A stretch of 64,000 bases of DNA from assembly GCF_004353845.1 (NCBI RefSeq), contig NZ_CP037864.1:4030001-4094000 (forward strand). Reading direction: 5' to 3'. Shown in pieces: positions 16,517 through 25,966 of the stretch. A model generated the notes under the pieces. That model made no database searches and was not told where the DNA came from. It saw only the letters and a program-made list of their open reading frames with translations. The DNA comes from Citrobacter arsenatis. GTDB lineage: Bacteria; Pseudomonadota; Gammaproteobacteria; Enterobacterales; Enterobacteriaceae. How positions within the stretch are numbered: position 1 is the stretch's first letter; every line of letters begins with the position of its first letter. A program made the position numbers and the translations under genes.

Positions 16517-18633
16517 TGCAGCCAACGCTGGATTACCACGCCCTGAATGCCATGCTGAATCTGTACGATAAAGCCGGACGCATTCAGTTCGACAAAGACC
16601 ATCAGGCGGTGGAGGCTTTCTTTGCCGCCCACGTCCGCCCCAACTCGGTGACGTTTGCCAACCAGCAGGCGCGCCTGAACACTTTAGTGGATGAATGCTA
16701 TTACGATGCCAGCGTGTTAGCCCGCTACGATCGCGCATTCGTGCTGAAGCTATTCTCCCACGCCCACAACAGCGGATTCCATTTCCAGACGTTCCTCGGC
16801 GCATGGAAGTTCTACACCAGCTATACGCTGAAAACGTTCGACGGTAAGCGCTATCTCGAAGACTTTGAGGATCGGGTCACGATGGTGGCGCTCACGCTGG
16901 CGCAGGGCGATGAAGCGCTCGCGATGCAACTGACCGATGAAATGCTCTCCGGGCGTTTCCAACCCGCCACGCCAACCTTTCTAAACTGCGGTAAACAGCA
17001 ACGCGGCGAGCTGGTCTCCTGCTTCCTGTTACGCATCGAAGACAACATGGAGTCAATTGGTCGGGCGGTCAACTCGGCGCTACAGCTTTCTAAACGCGGC
17101 GGCGGCGTAGCATTTTTGCTCTCTAACCTGCGCGAGGCAGGTGCGCCCATCAAGCGTATTGAGAACCAGTCTTCCGGGGTGATCCCGGTTATGAAAATGC
17201 TGGAAGATGCGTTTTCTTATGCGAATCAGCTCGGGGCGCGTCAGGGCGCGGGGGCGGTGTATCTGCACGCGCACCATCCGGATATTTTGCGTTTTCTTGA
17301 TACCAAACGTGAAAACGCCGACGAGAAAATCCGTATCAAAACGCTCTCGCTTGGCGTGGTGATCCCGGACGTCACCTTCCAGTTGGCGAAAGAAAACGCC
17401 CAAATGGCGCTGTTTTCACCGTATGACGTGGAGCGAATTTACGGCAAACCGTTCGGTGATATCGCCGTGAGCGAGCGGTATGACGAACTGGTTGCTGACG
17501 AACGCGTACGCAAAAAATACATTAACGCCCGCGATTTCTTCCAGCGGCTGGCAGAGATCCAGTTCGAGTCTGGCTACCCTTACATCATGTTTGAAGACAC
17601 GGTGAATCGCGCCAACCCGATTGCCGGTCGGATCAATATGAGCAACCTGTGCTCGGAGATTTTGCAGGTTAACAGCGCCTCCACCTACGATGAAAACCTC
17701 AATTACGCACAGACCGGGCATGATATCTCCTGCAATCTCGGTTCGTTGAACATTGCCCATACCATGGATTCACCGGACTTTGGTCGTACAGTGGAAACGG
17801 CGGTTCGCGGCTTAACCGCCGTTTCAGACATGAGCCACATCCGCAGCGTGCCTTCGATCGAAACCGGGAACAGCGCGTCGCACGCGATTGGTCTTGGGCA
17901 GATGAATCTGCATGGGTATCTGGCGCGGGAAGGGATCGCCTATGGTTCGCCGGAAGGGCTGGATTTTACCAATCTCTATTTCTATACCATCACCTGGCAT
18001 GCGCTGAATACGTCAATGAAGATCGCCCGCGAGCGCGGTCAAACCTTTGCCGGGTTCGAACACTCCCGCTACGCCAACGGCGAGTATTTTAGCCAGTATC
18101 TGCAGGGCGACTGGCAGCCAAAAACCGACAAGGTTCGCGCACTGTTTGCCGCCAGCGGCATTACGCTGCCGACGCGCGATATGTGGTCGCAGCTGCGTGA
18201 AGATGTCATGCGCTACGGCATTTATAATCAGAATTTACAGGCGGTTCCACCCACAGGTTCTATCTCCTACATCAATCATGCCACGTCAAGCATTCATCCG
18301 ATCGTGTCGAAAGTGGAGATTCGCAAAGAGGGCAAAACCGGGCGCGTTTACTACCCTGCCCCGTTTATGACCAATGAGAATCTGGCCTTGTATCAGGATG
18401 CCTACGAGATTGGTCCACAAAAAATCATTGATACCTACGCGGAAGCGACGCGCCATGTCGATCAGGGGCTTTCACTGACGCTCTTTTTCCCCGATACCGC
18501 CACCACGCGCGATATCAACAAAGCGCAAATTTACGCCTGGCGTAAGGGCATCAAATCGCTGTACTACATCCGACTACGTCAACTGGCGCTGGAAGGCACC
18601 GAAATCGAAGGTTGCGTGTCATGCGCGCTGTAA
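16489..18633 (+). CDS. nrdE: Class Ib ribonucleotide reductase, alpha subunit
   Basis: NrdE reduces ribonucleoside diphosphates. The 714-residue length equals that of E. coli. Active-site features include GELVSCFLLRIEDNMESIG near residue 180, NLCSEILQVNS (catalytic Asn-x-Cys-x-Glu) near residue 385, and the C-terminal redox pair EGCVSCAL. Translation starts at a TTG (16489) inside nrdI behind AAAAGGAGTG. The regulatory ATP-cone seen in class Ia NrdA is missing, as expected for class Ib. Confidence 0.97.
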   Translation: MATTTAERVMQPTLDYHALNAMLNLYDKAGRIQFDKDHQAVEAFFAAHVRPNSVTFANQQARLNTLVDECYYDASVLARYDRAFVLKLFSHAHNSGFHFQTFLGAWKFYTSYTLKTFDGKRYLEDFEDRVTMVALTLAQGDEALAMQLTDEMLSGRFQPATPTFLNCGKQQRGELVSCFLLRIEDNMESIGRAVNSALQLSKRGGGVAFLLSNLREAGAPIKRIENQSSGVIPVMKMLEDAFSYANQLGARQGAGAVYLHAHHPDILRFLDTKRENADEKIRIKTLSLGVVIPDVTFQLAKENAQMALFSPYDVERIYGKPFGDIAVSERYDELVADERVRKKYINARDFFQRLAEIQFESGYPYIMFEDTVNRANPIAGRINMSNLCSEILQVNSASTYDENLNYAQTGHDISCNLGSLNIAHTMDSPDFGRTVETAVRGLTAVSDMSHIRSVPSIETGNSASHAIGLGQMNLHGYLAREGIAYGSPEGLDFTNLYFYTITWHALNTSMKIARERGQTFAGFEHSRYANGEYFSQYLQGDWQPKTDKVRALFAASGITLPTRDMWSQLREDVMRYGIYNQNLQAVPPTGSISYINHATSSIHPIVSKVEIRKEGKTGRVYYPAPFMTNENLALYQDAYEIGPQKIIDTYAEATRHVDQGLSLTLFFPDTATTRDINKAQIYAWRKGIKSLYYIRLRQLALEGTEIEGCVSCAL

Positions 18634-18643
18634 GGAGGAGAAA

Positions 18644-19603
18644 ATGACATTATCCCGCGTGAGCGCCATCAACTGGAACAAGATTGAGGATGATAAAGAT
18701 CTCGAGGTATGGAATCGCCTGACCAGTAACTTCTGGCTACCGGAAAAGGTCCCGCTCTCCAACGACATCCCGGCCTGGCAAACGTTGAACGCCGCCGAAC
18801 AGCAGTTGACCATCCGCGTTTTTACCGGGCTGACGCTGCTTGACACTATTCAGAACGTTGCCGGTGCGCCAGCGTTAATGGCCGATTCGTTAACGCCGCA
18901 TGAAGAGGCGGTGCTGTCGAATATCAGCTTTATGGAAGCGGTACACGCCCGTTCATACAGCTCTATTTTCTCCACCCTTTGCCAGACCAAAGATGTGGAT
19001 GCGGCTTACGCCTGGAGTGAAGAAAATATCCCACTCCAGCGCAAGGCGCAGATCGTTTTGGCACATTACGCCAGCGACGAACCGTTGAAGAAGAAAATTG
19101 CCAGCGTGTTTCTGGAATCCTTCCTGTTCTATTCCGGCTTCTGGTTGCCGATGTATTTTTCCAGCCGTGGCAAATTGACCAATACTGCCGATCTTATTCG
19201 CCTGATTATTCGTGATGAAGCCGTTCACGGGTATTACATTGGTTATAAATATCAAAAAGGTCTTGAGCATATTTCCGAATCTGCACGCGAGGAGTTAAAG
19301 AATTTTGCCTTCGACCTGCTGATGGAATTGTATGATAACGAAGCGCGCTATACGGAAGAATTGTATGCAGAAACCGGTTGGGTGGATGAGGTCAAAGCCT
19401 TCCTTTGCTACAACGCTAATAAGGCATTAATGAATTTGGGGTATGAGGCACTATTCCCGTCTGAAATGGCGGAGGTTAACCCGGCAATCCTTGCTGCGCT
19501 GTCGCCCAACGCTGATGAAAACCACGATTTCTTCTCAGGTTCAGGCTCATCCTATGTGATGGGAAAAGCGGTCGAAACCGAAGACGACGACTGGAATTTC
19601 TAG
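18644..19603 (+). CDS. nrdF: Class Ib ribonucleotide reductase, beta subunit
   Basis: NrdF carries the Mn2 (or Fe2)-tyrosyl radical used by NrdE. The 319-residue ferritin-like protein shows the metal ligands in SFMEAVHARSYS near residue 98 and in IIRDEAVHGYYIGYK near residue 190. AAGGAGGAGAAA precedes the ATG 10 bases after nrdE. The family is favoured under iron limitation and oxidative stress. Confidence 0.97.
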   Translation: MTLSRVSAINWNKIEDDKDLEVWNRLTSNFWLPEKVPLSNDIPAWQTLNAAEQQLTIRVFTGLTLLDTIQNVAGAPALMADSLTPHEEAVLSNISFMEAVHARSYSSIFSTLCQTKDVDAAYAWSEENIPLQRKAQIVLAHYASDEPLKKKIASVFLESFLFYSGFWLPMYFSSRGKLTNTADLIRLIIRDEAVHGYYIGYKYQKGLEHISESAREELKNFAFDLLMELYDNEARYTEELYAETGWVDEVKAFLCYNANKALMNLGYEALFPSEMAEVNPAILAALSPNADENHDFFSGSGSSYVMGKAVETEDDDWNF

Positions 19604-19957
19604 CGCTCATTTCTGCGGGAAATACCGTACATTTTTCGCGGAAATATTTTAACAGGATCACACTTTTGTCGTGCAAATATAATTGTGTGATCTACACTCA
19701 ATATCAGCCGCATTATTCGCCTGCATTCCAGCAATTCAGACGACTTTTCATTGGCATTTACAAAAAATATTAACCTGCTCACATTCGCGCTCAGCCCTTA
19801 TATCACGGGAAGTCCCGCCATCTGACCTTCGGCAATATTCATGCCACAACCAAATTCAGGGTTGTCTCAGATTCTCAGTATGTTAGGGTAGAAAAAGGTC
19901 ACTATTTCCATCAGGTAATATATCGATATAAACAAATAACAGGAATCATTCTATTGC
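19604..19957. other. nrdF-proV intergenic region with proU promoters
   Basis: About 354 bases with no gene. Just past nrdF, ATTTCTGCGGGAAAT and ATTTTTCGCGGAAAT form a loose inverted repeat (about 19608-19647) that may end the nrd transcript. The rest is AT-rich and holds the osmotic proU promoter. Confidence 0.6.
19862..19889 (+). promoter_or_regulatory. proU P2 promoter
   Basis: TTGTCT (19862-19867), a 16-base spacer and TAGGGT (19884-19889) match the sigma-70 P2 promoter of proU in Salmonella and E. coli, about 60 bases before proV. The known operon is induced by high osmolarity and silenced by H-NS through sites here and inside proV. Confidence 0.75.
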
Positions 19958-21160
19958 ATGGCAATTAAATTAGAAGTTAAAAATCTCTATAAGATATTTG
20001 GAGAGCATCCGCAGAGAGCCTTCAAATATATTGAAAAAGGACTTTCAAAAGAGCAGATTCTGGATAAAACAGGGCTATCGCTTGGCGTTAAGAACGCCAG
20101 TCTGGCCATTGAAGAAGGCGAGATATTTGTCATCATGGGATTATCCGGTTCGGGTAAATCCACAATGGTACGCCTTCTCAATCGCCTGATTGAACCCACC
20201 CGCGGACAAGTATTGATTGACGGCGTAGATATTGCCCGGATATCCGATGCTGAGCTTCGTGAGGTGCGCAGAAAAAAGATTGCGATGGTATTCCAGTCCT
20301 TTGCCCTGATGCCGCACATGACGGTGCTGGACAATACGGCATTCGGCATGGAATTAGCCGGTGTTGGCGCGGATGAACGTCGTGAAAAAGCGTTAGATGC
20401 GCTACGTCAGGTGGGTCTGGAGAATTATGCTCACGGATACCCGGATGAACTTTCCGGAGGGATGCGCCAGCGTGTGGGCCTCGCCCGTGCATTAGCCATT
20501 AACCCTGACATCTTATTAATGGATGAGGCCTTCTCAGCCCTCGACCCATTAATTCGTACCGAGATGCAAGATGAGCTGGTAAAACTCCAGGCAAAGCATC
20601 AACGCACCGTGGTCTTTATTTCCCATGATCTCGACGAAGCTATGCGTATTGGCGACAGAATTGCCATTATGCAAAACGGTGAAGTGGTCCAGGTCGGCAC
20701 GCCGGATGAAATCCTGAATAATCCGGCCAATGATTATGTACGCACCTTCTTCCGCGGCGTTGATATTAGCCAGGTATTCAGCGCGAAAGATATTTCACGC
20801 CGTAGCCCCGAAGGTTTAATTCGTAAAACGCCCGGAGTAGGTCCACGTTCGGCGCTGCAATTATTGCAGGACAAAGATCGCGAATATGGTTACGTGATCG
20901 AACGTGGTAACAAGTTCGTCGGCGTTGTTTCTATCGACTCCTTAAAAACAGCATTAAGTCAGGCGCAAGGTATTGAAGCGGCATTGATTGATGAGCCGTT
21001 AGCCGTTGATGCACAAACTCCTCTCAGCGAGTTGCTTTCTCATGTCGGTCAGGCCCCGTGCGCGGTGCCGGTTGTTGATGAGGAACAGCAGTATGTGGGC
21101 GTCATTTCAAAACGCATGCTGTTACAGGCTTTAGATCGTGAGGGGGTAAACAATGGCTGA
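19958..21160 (+). CDS. proV: Glycine betaine/proline ABC transporter ATPase
   Basis: The 400-residue ATPase shows Walker A GLSGSGKST near residue 62, signature LSGGMRQRVGLARAL near residue 166, and Walker B ILLMDEAFSALD near residue 182. Two C-terminal CBS domains (residues about 275-395) sense ionic strength in this family. With ProW and ProX it forms the ProU high-affinity osmoprotectant importer. Its 3' end overlaps proW by 8 bases. Confidence 0.97.
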   Translation: MAIKLEVKNLYKIFGEHPQRAFKYIEKGLSKEQILDKTGLSLGVKNASLAIEEGEIFVIMGLSGSGKSTMVRLLNRLIEPTRGQVLIDGVDIARISDAELREVRRKKIAMVFQSFALMPHMTVLDNTAFGMELAGVGADERREKALDALRQVGLENYAHGYPDELSGGMRQRVGLARALAINPDILLMDEAFSALDPLIRTEMQDELVKLQAKHQRTVVFISHDLDEAMRIGDRIAIMQNGEVVQVGTPDEILNNPANDYVRTFFRGVDISQVFSAKDISRRSPEGLIRKTPGVGPRSALQLLQDKDREYGYVIERGNKFVGVVSIDSLKTALSQAQGIEAALIDEPLAVDAQTPLSELLSHVGQAPCAVPVVDEEQQYVGVISKRMLLQALDREGVNNG

Positions 21161-22217
21161 TCAAACAAATCCGTGGGACACCACACCTGCAGCCGACAGC
21201 GCCGCACAAACTGCCGATGCCTGGAGCACGCCATCCGGTGCGCCCACTGACGGCGGGAGCGCAGACTGGCTGACCAGCGCACCTGCGCCAGCGCCAGAGC
21301 ATTTCAATATTATGGATCCGTTCCATAAAACGCTGATCCCGCTGGATAGTTGGGTCACCGAAGGGATCGACTGGGTCGTTACCCATTTCCGTCCGGTCTT
21401 TCAGGGCATTCGTGTCCCGGTGGATTACATTCTCAACGGCTTCCAGCAGCTTCTGTTAGGTATGCCAGCCCCCGTGGCAATTATCCTGTTTGCCCTGATT
21501 GCCTGGCAGATATCCGGCGTTGGAATGGGCGTCGCGACGCTGATTTCCTTGATTGCTATCGGCGCCATCGGCGCGTGGTCGCAGGCCATGATAACCCTGG
21601 CGCTGGTACTGACAGCGCTGCTGTTTTGCGTGGTGATCGGTCTGCCGATGGGGATCTGGTTAGCGCGCAGTCCTCGGGCGGCAAAAATTGTTCGCCCACT
21701 GCTGGACGCCATGCAAACCACACCTGCGTTCGTCTATCTGGTGCCGATTGTTATGCTGTTCGGTATTGGTAACGTGCCGGGCGTGGTGGTGACGATTATC
21801 TTCGCCCTGCCGCCAATCGTGCGTCTGACCATTCTGGGGATTAACCAGGTGCCAGCCGATCTGATTGAAGCCTCGCGTTCGTTTGGTGCCAGCCCGCGCC
21901 AGATGCTGTTTAAAGTGCAGCTCCCGCTGGCGATGCCCACCATTATGGCCGGAGTTAACCAGACGCTGATGCTGGCGCTCTCAATGGTCGTCATCGCATC
22001 GATGATTGCCGTCGGCGGTCTGGGTCAGATGGTACTGCGTGGAATCGGTCGTCTGGATATGGGGCTTGCCACCGTTGGCGGGGTCGGGATTGTGATCCTT
22101 GCCATCATTCTGGACCGCCTGACGCAGGCCGTTGGTCGCGATTCGCGTAGCCGTGGCAACCGTCGTTGGTACACCACGGGTCCCGTTGGGCTTATCACTC
22201 GCCCTTTCACGAAGTAA
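21153..22217 (+). CDS. proW: Glycine betaine/proline ABC transporter permease
   Basis: The 354-residue permease has a long N-terminal periplasmic tail rich in Ala, Thr and Pro (residues 1-65) and then about seven membrane helices. The EAA-type coupling loop is EASRSFGASPRQMLFKVQLPL near residue 240. This extended tail is characteristic of enteric ProW. Confidence 0.97.
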   Translation: MADQTNPWDTTPAADSAAQTADAWSTPSGAPTDGGSADWLTSAPAPAPEHFNIMDPFHKTLIPLDSWVTEGIDWVVTHFRPVFQGIRVPVDYILNGFQQLLLGMPAPVAIILFALIAWQISGVGMGVATLISLIAIGAIGAWSQAMITLALVLTALLFCVVIGLPMGIWLARSPRAAKIVRPLLDAMQTTPAFVYLVPIVMLFGIGNVPGVVVTIIFALPPIVRLTILGINQVPADLIEASRSFGASPRQMLFKVQLPLAMPTIMAGVNQTLMLALSMVVIASMIAVGGLGQMVLRGIGRLDMGLATVGGVGIVILAIILDRLTQAVGRDSRSRGNRRWYTTGPVGLITRPFTK

Positions 22218-22225
22218 TTCACCCG

Positions 22226-22257
22226 TTGCCCGGTGGCGCATTGCTTACCGGGCCTAC
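22226..22257. repeat. Single REP unit between proW and proX
   Basis: TTGCCCGGTGGCGC and GCTTACCGGGCCTAC form one REP-type palindrome within the operon. Confidence 0.75.
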
Positions 22258-22311
22258 AATTCATCAACTTACACAAAATCATTCAAGATGAAGTGTAATT
22301 AAGGAACAACG

Positions 22312-23307
22312 ATGCGACAGAAAATAATTATTGCCACAGCGTTTGCCACCCTTGTCTCCACCAGCACTTTCGCTGCCGACCTGCCGGGCAAAGGCATCAC
22401 CGTCCAGCCAATCCAGAGCACTATCTCTGAAGAATCCTTCCAGACGCAGCTGGTCGCCCGCGCGCTGGAGAAGCTGGGTTATACCGTTAACAAAACCAGC
22501 GAAGTTGACTACAACGTCGGCTATACCTCCATTGCCTCTGGCGATGCAACTTTTACCGCCGTGAACTGGCAGCCGCTGCATGATGATATGTACGCCGCTG
22601 CGGGCGGAGACAAAAAGTTTTATCGCGAGGGGGTATTCGTTACGGGTGCCGCACAGGGTTATCTAATCGACAAAAAAACCGCTGAGCAGTACAAAATCAC
22701 CAACATCGCCCAGTTAAAAGATCCGAAGATCGCCAAAATCTTTGACACCAACGGTGACGGTAAAGCCGATATGATGGGCTGTTCGCCGGGCTGGGGTTGT
22801 GAAGCAGTCATCAACCACCAGAACAAAGCCTTCGATCTGGAAAAAACCGTCGAGGTCAGCCACGGTAACTATGCGGCGATGATGGCTGACACCATTACCC
22901 GCTTTAAAGAAGGCAAACCTATTCTTTACTACACCTGGACACCGTACTGGGTCAGCGACGTAATGAAGCCGGGTAAAGATGTGGTTTGGCTGCAGGTACC
23001 GTTCTCTTCCCTGCCAGGCGAGCAGAAAGATATTGATACCAAACTGCCTAACGGCGCCAACTACGGCTTCCCGGTGAACACGATGCATATTGTCGCCAAC
23101 AAAGCCTGGGCGGAGAAAAACCCGGCTGCGGCGAAGCTGTTTGCCATCATGAAGCTGCCGCTGGCGGATATCAACGCGCAGAACGCGATGATGCATGACG
23201 GTAAAGCGTCTGAAGCCGACGTGCAGGGTCATGTTGACGGCTGGATCAAAGCCCACCAGCAGCAGTTTGACGGCTGGGTGAACGAAGCGCTGGCTGCGCA
23301 GAAATAA
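22312..23307 (+). CDS. proX: Glycine betaine-binding periplasmic protein
   Basis: The 331-residue protein has a signal peptide MRQKIIIATAFATLVSTSTF with cleavage after AFA. The mature part is a type F substrate-binding protein. CSPGWGC (near residue 157) contains the disulfide pair, and Trp residues in VNWQPLHDD and YTWTPYWVSD form the betaine cage. The REP unit before it could uncouple its level from proVW. Confidence 0.97.
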   Translation: MRQKIIIATAFATLVSTSTFAADLPGKGITVQPIQSTISEESFQTQLVARALEKLGYTVNKTSEVDYNVGYTSIASGDATFTAVNWQPLHDDMYAAAGGDKKFYREGVFVTGAAQGYLIDKKTAEQYKITNIAQLKDPKIAKIFDTNGDGKADMMGCSPGWGCEAVINHQNKAFDLEKTVEVSHGNYAAMMADTITRFKEGKPILYYTWTPYWVSDVMKPGKDVVWLQVPFSSLPGEQKDIDTKLPNGANYGFPVNTMHIVANKAWAEKNPAAAKLFAIMKLPLADINAQNAMMHDGKASEADVQGHVDGWIKAHQQQFDGWVNEALAAQK

Positions 23308-23314
23308 CCCACTC

Positions 23315-23399
23315 GCAGGCCTGATGAGAGCGTAGCGTCATCAGGCACTGTAACCACACCAGGGCCGAATGGTGGCGCGATGCGCCTTATCCGGCCTAC
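23315..23399. repeat. Two degenerate REP units after proX
   Basis: GCAGGCCTGATGAGAGCGTA with GCGTCATCAGGCA, then GAATGGTGGCGCGATGCGCC with TTATCCGGCCTAC. The first may also end proU transcription. Confidence 0.7.
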
Positions 23400-23506
23400 T
23401 TCCCTCTGTCTCGCCTAAACCGCACAATCCATCACCCAACAAATCAGCAACATTTAATCACTTCCGTTATGATTGTTTTCTGCAACCCATTACTCAGTTG
23501 AAAACA

Positions 23507-24691
23507 ATGACGAAAACCACTCAGGGACTCAGCCCTTCGCTGATCCTGTTAATGTCTATCGCCACCGGCCTCGCCGTCGCCAGTAACTATTATGCGCAGC
23601 CGCTGCTCGACACTATCGCGCGTAACTTTTCGCTATCTGCCAGTACCGCTGGTTTTATCGTCACCGCGGCCCAGCTCGGCTATGCCGCTGGCCTGCTGTT
23701 TTTAGTACCGCTTGGCGATATGTTTGAACGCCGGATGCTGATCGTCTCCATGACGCTGCTAGCGGCAGGCGGCATGCTGATTACCGCCAGCAGCCAGTCG
23801 CTGGGCATGTTAATCCTCGGTACTGCCCTGACCGGGCTGTTCTCGGTAGTGGCACAGATTCTGGTTCCGCTGGCGGCAACGCTTGCCACGCCGGACAAGC
23901 GCGGTAAAGTCGTCGGTACGATTATGAGCGGCCTGCTGTTAGGCATTCTGCTGGCGCGCACCGTGGCAGGATTACTCGCCAATCTCGGCGGCTGGCGTAC
24001 CGTGTTTTGGGTTGCATCGGTATTAATGGCGCTGATGGCAATTGCGCTGTGGCGTGGTCTACCGAAGATGAAATCAGATACCCATCTTAACTATCCGCAA
24101 CTGCTAGGCTCCGTATTCAGCCTGTTTATCCATGATAAATTGCTACGTACGCGCGCGATGCTGGGCTGCCTGACCTTTGCCAATTTCAGTATTCTGTGGA
24201 CCTCGATGGCGTTTTTGCTCGCCGCGCCGCCGTTTAACTATTCTGAAGGAACGATCGGCCTGTTTGGTCTGGCCGGGGCCGCAGGGGCATTAGGCGCGCG
24301 TCCGGCGGGCGGTTTTGCCGATAAGGGCAAGTCACATCTCACCACCACCACAGGTCTGTTGTTGCTGTTGCTCTCCTGGTGGGCCATTTGGTTAGGGCAT
24401 AGTTCCGTGCCAATGCTGATTATCGGTATTCTGGTGTTGGACCTCACCGTTCAGGGAGTGCACATTACCAACCAGACGGTTATCTATCGCATTCACCCGG
24501 ACGCACGTAATCGCCTGACCGCCGGATACATGACCAGCTATTTTATTGGCGGGGCTACAGGTTCACTGATTTCAGCCTCCGCCTGGCAGCATGCCGGATG
24601 GGCTGGCGTTTGTCTGGCCGGTACGACTGTTGCCATACTCAACCTGCTGGTCTGGTGGCGAGGTTTTCACCGCCAGGAAGCCGTAAATTAA
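23507..24691 (+). CDS. MFS drug-type transporter (intact YgaY-like)
   Basis: The 394-residue protein has 12 likely membrane helices. It carries the MFS loop-2 motif GDMFERRMLIV near residue 73 and the export motif C-like segment MSGLLLGILLARTVAGLL near residue 140, so it is probably an exporter. I use ATG 23507, since 46 upstream codons overlap a REP element and have no ribosome site. E. coli K-12 carries only a broken copy (ygaY) at this place. Substrate unknown. Confidence 0.85.
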   Translation: MTKTTQGLSPSLILLMSIATGLAVASNYYAQPLLDTIARNFSLSASTAGFIVTAAQLGYAAGLLFLVPLGDMFERRMLIVSMTLLAAGGMLITASSQSLGMLILGTALTGLFSVVAQILVPLAATLATPDKRGKVVGTIMSGLLLGILLARTVAGLLANLGGWRTVFWVASVLMALMAIALWRGLPKMKSDTHLNYPQLLGSVFSLFIHDKLLRTRAMLGCLTFANFSILWTSMAFLLAAPPFNYSEGTIGLFGLAGAAGALGARPAGGFADKGKSHLTTTTGLLLLLLSWWAIWLGHSSVPMLIIGILVLDLTVQGVHITNQTVIYRIHPDARNRLTAGYMTSYFIGGATGSLISASAWQHAGWAGVCLAGTTVAILNLLVWWRGFHRQEAVN

Positions 24692-24712
24692 GCGTATAGC
24701 GCATGTTTACCG

Positions 24713-24749
24713 CTGATTGGGCTCCACAGGGTGTTAAGGAGCCCATCAG
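24713..24749 (+). terminator. Long stem-loop after the MFS gene
   Basis: CTGATTGGGCTCC pairs with GGAGCCCATCAG around a 12-base loop, 22 bases past the stop. There is no clear T run, so it may be a transcript-end stabiliser. Confidence 0.5.
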
Positions 24750-24813
24750 TCTGCTAAGGTTATAACTCATTGAACCAAGTTATATTAATTTCGGTAATGA
24801 AACCTATAACCCT

Positions 24814-25551
24814 ATGGAAAGCCCGATCCCCCAGTCTGAACCCAGTTCTGCAACGCTAACTGAAGGATTCAAAGACAGCCTGCCAATAGTCATTAGCTAT
24901 ATTCCGGTCGCTTTTGCATTTGGTCTCAATGCCACTCGCCTTGGCTTTACTCCGGTTGAAAGCGTCTTTTTCTCCTGCATTATCTATGCGGGGGCCAGCC
25001 AGTTTGTCATTACCACAATGCTCGCCGCGGGCAGTTCACTGTGGGTCGCCGCGCTGACCGTCATGGCCATGGATGTACGCCATGTATTGTATGGCCCTTC
25101 CCTGCGTAGCCGAATTACCTTGCGACTGAGTAAACCCAAAAGCGCGCTGTGGGCCTTTGGCCTTACCGATGAAGTCTTTGCCGCCGCAACGGCGAAGCTG
25201 GTACGAGATAACCGGCGCTGGAGTGAAAACTGGATGATCGGCATTGCGCTATGCTCCTGGGCCTCATGGGTGTTTGGTACGGTGATCGGCGCGTTTTCCG
25301 GCAGTGGTTTACTCAAGGATTACCCGGCGGTTGAAGCGGCGCTGGGCTTCATGCTCCCGGCGCTGTTCATGAGCTTTTTGCTGGCCTCTTTTCAGCGTCA
25401 GCAGGCGCTCTGCGTCACTGCCGCACTGGCCGGAGCGCTGGCTGGCGTTATGTTGTTTTCCATTCCTGCCGCCATCCTTGCAGGTATTGTCTGCGGATGC
25501 CTGACGGCGCTCATCCAGTCGTTTTGGCAGGGAGGTCCTGATGAGCTATGA
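24814..25551 (+). CDS. ygaZ: Branched-chain amino acid exporter, large subunit (AzlC family)
   Basis: The 245-residue membrane protein is the AzlC-type partner of YgaH. ISYIPVAFAFGLNATRLGF and CIIYAGASQFVITTML (residues about 28-70) and VMAMDVRHVLYGPSLRS (near residue 90) are family hallmarks. In E. coli YgaZH exports L-valine and L-methionine. The gene overlaps ygaH by 11 bases. Confidence 0.95.
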   Translation: MESPIPQSEPSSATLTEGFKDSLPIVISYIPVAFAFGLNATRLGFTPVESVFFSCIIYAGASQFVITTMLAAGSSLWVAALTVMAMDVRHVLYGPSLRSRITLRLSKPKSALWAFGLTDEVFAAATAKLVRDNRRWSENWMIGIALCSWASWVFGTVIGAFSGSGLLKDYPAVEAALGFMLPALFMSFLLASFQRQQALCVTAALAGALAGVMLFSIPAAILAGIVCGCLTALIQSFWQGGPDEL

Positions 25552-25876
25552 AGTCCTGCTGCTAGGCCTGTTGGTCGGCTGCGTGAATTACTGTTTTCGC
25601 TATTTGCCGCTCCGTTTTGGCGTGGGGAACGTTCGCCCAACAAAACGCGGCGCGACGGGCATATTACTCGACACCATTGGCATTGCATCAATTTGCGCCC
25701 TGTTGGTGGTGTCTACCGCGCCAGAAGTGATGCACGACACTCGTCGGTTCGTGCCTACGCTGGTGGGGTTTGTCATACTGGGCGCAAGCTTCTATAAAAC
25801 CCGCAGCATCATCATTCCAACGTTACTGAGTGCTCTGGGCTACGGATTAGCCTGGAAAATGCTGGTTGGCTTATAG
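25541..25876 (+). CDS. ygaH: Branched-chain amino acid exporter, small subunit (AzlD family)
   Basis: The 111-residue protein has four hydrophobic helices and starts MSYEVLLLGLLVGCVNYCFRY. It pairs with YgaZ. GGGAGGTCCTG within the ygaZ end provides its ribosome site. In E. coli the pair lies upstream of mprA as here. Confidence 0.94.
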   Translation: MSYEVLLLGLLVGCVNYCFRYLPLRFGVGNVRPTKRGATGILLDTIGIASICALLVVSTAPEVMHDTRRFVPTLVGFVILGASFYKTRSIIIPTLLSALGYGLAWKMLVGL

Positions 25877-25907
25877 ATAAAAACAATCATTTTAAATAAA
25901 TAATACA

Positions 25908-25936
25908 TTTACTTTATTTGTCACTGTCGTTACTAT
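25908..25936 (+). promoter_or_regulatory. mprA promoter
   Basis: TTTACT (25908-25913), a 17-base spacer and TACTAT (25931-25936) make a good sigma-70 promoter 31 bases before the mprA ATG. MprA is known to bind its own promoter, so its operator should overlap this block. Confidence 0.6.
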
Positions 25937-25966
25937 ATCGGCTGAAATTAATGAGGTTATACCCAA

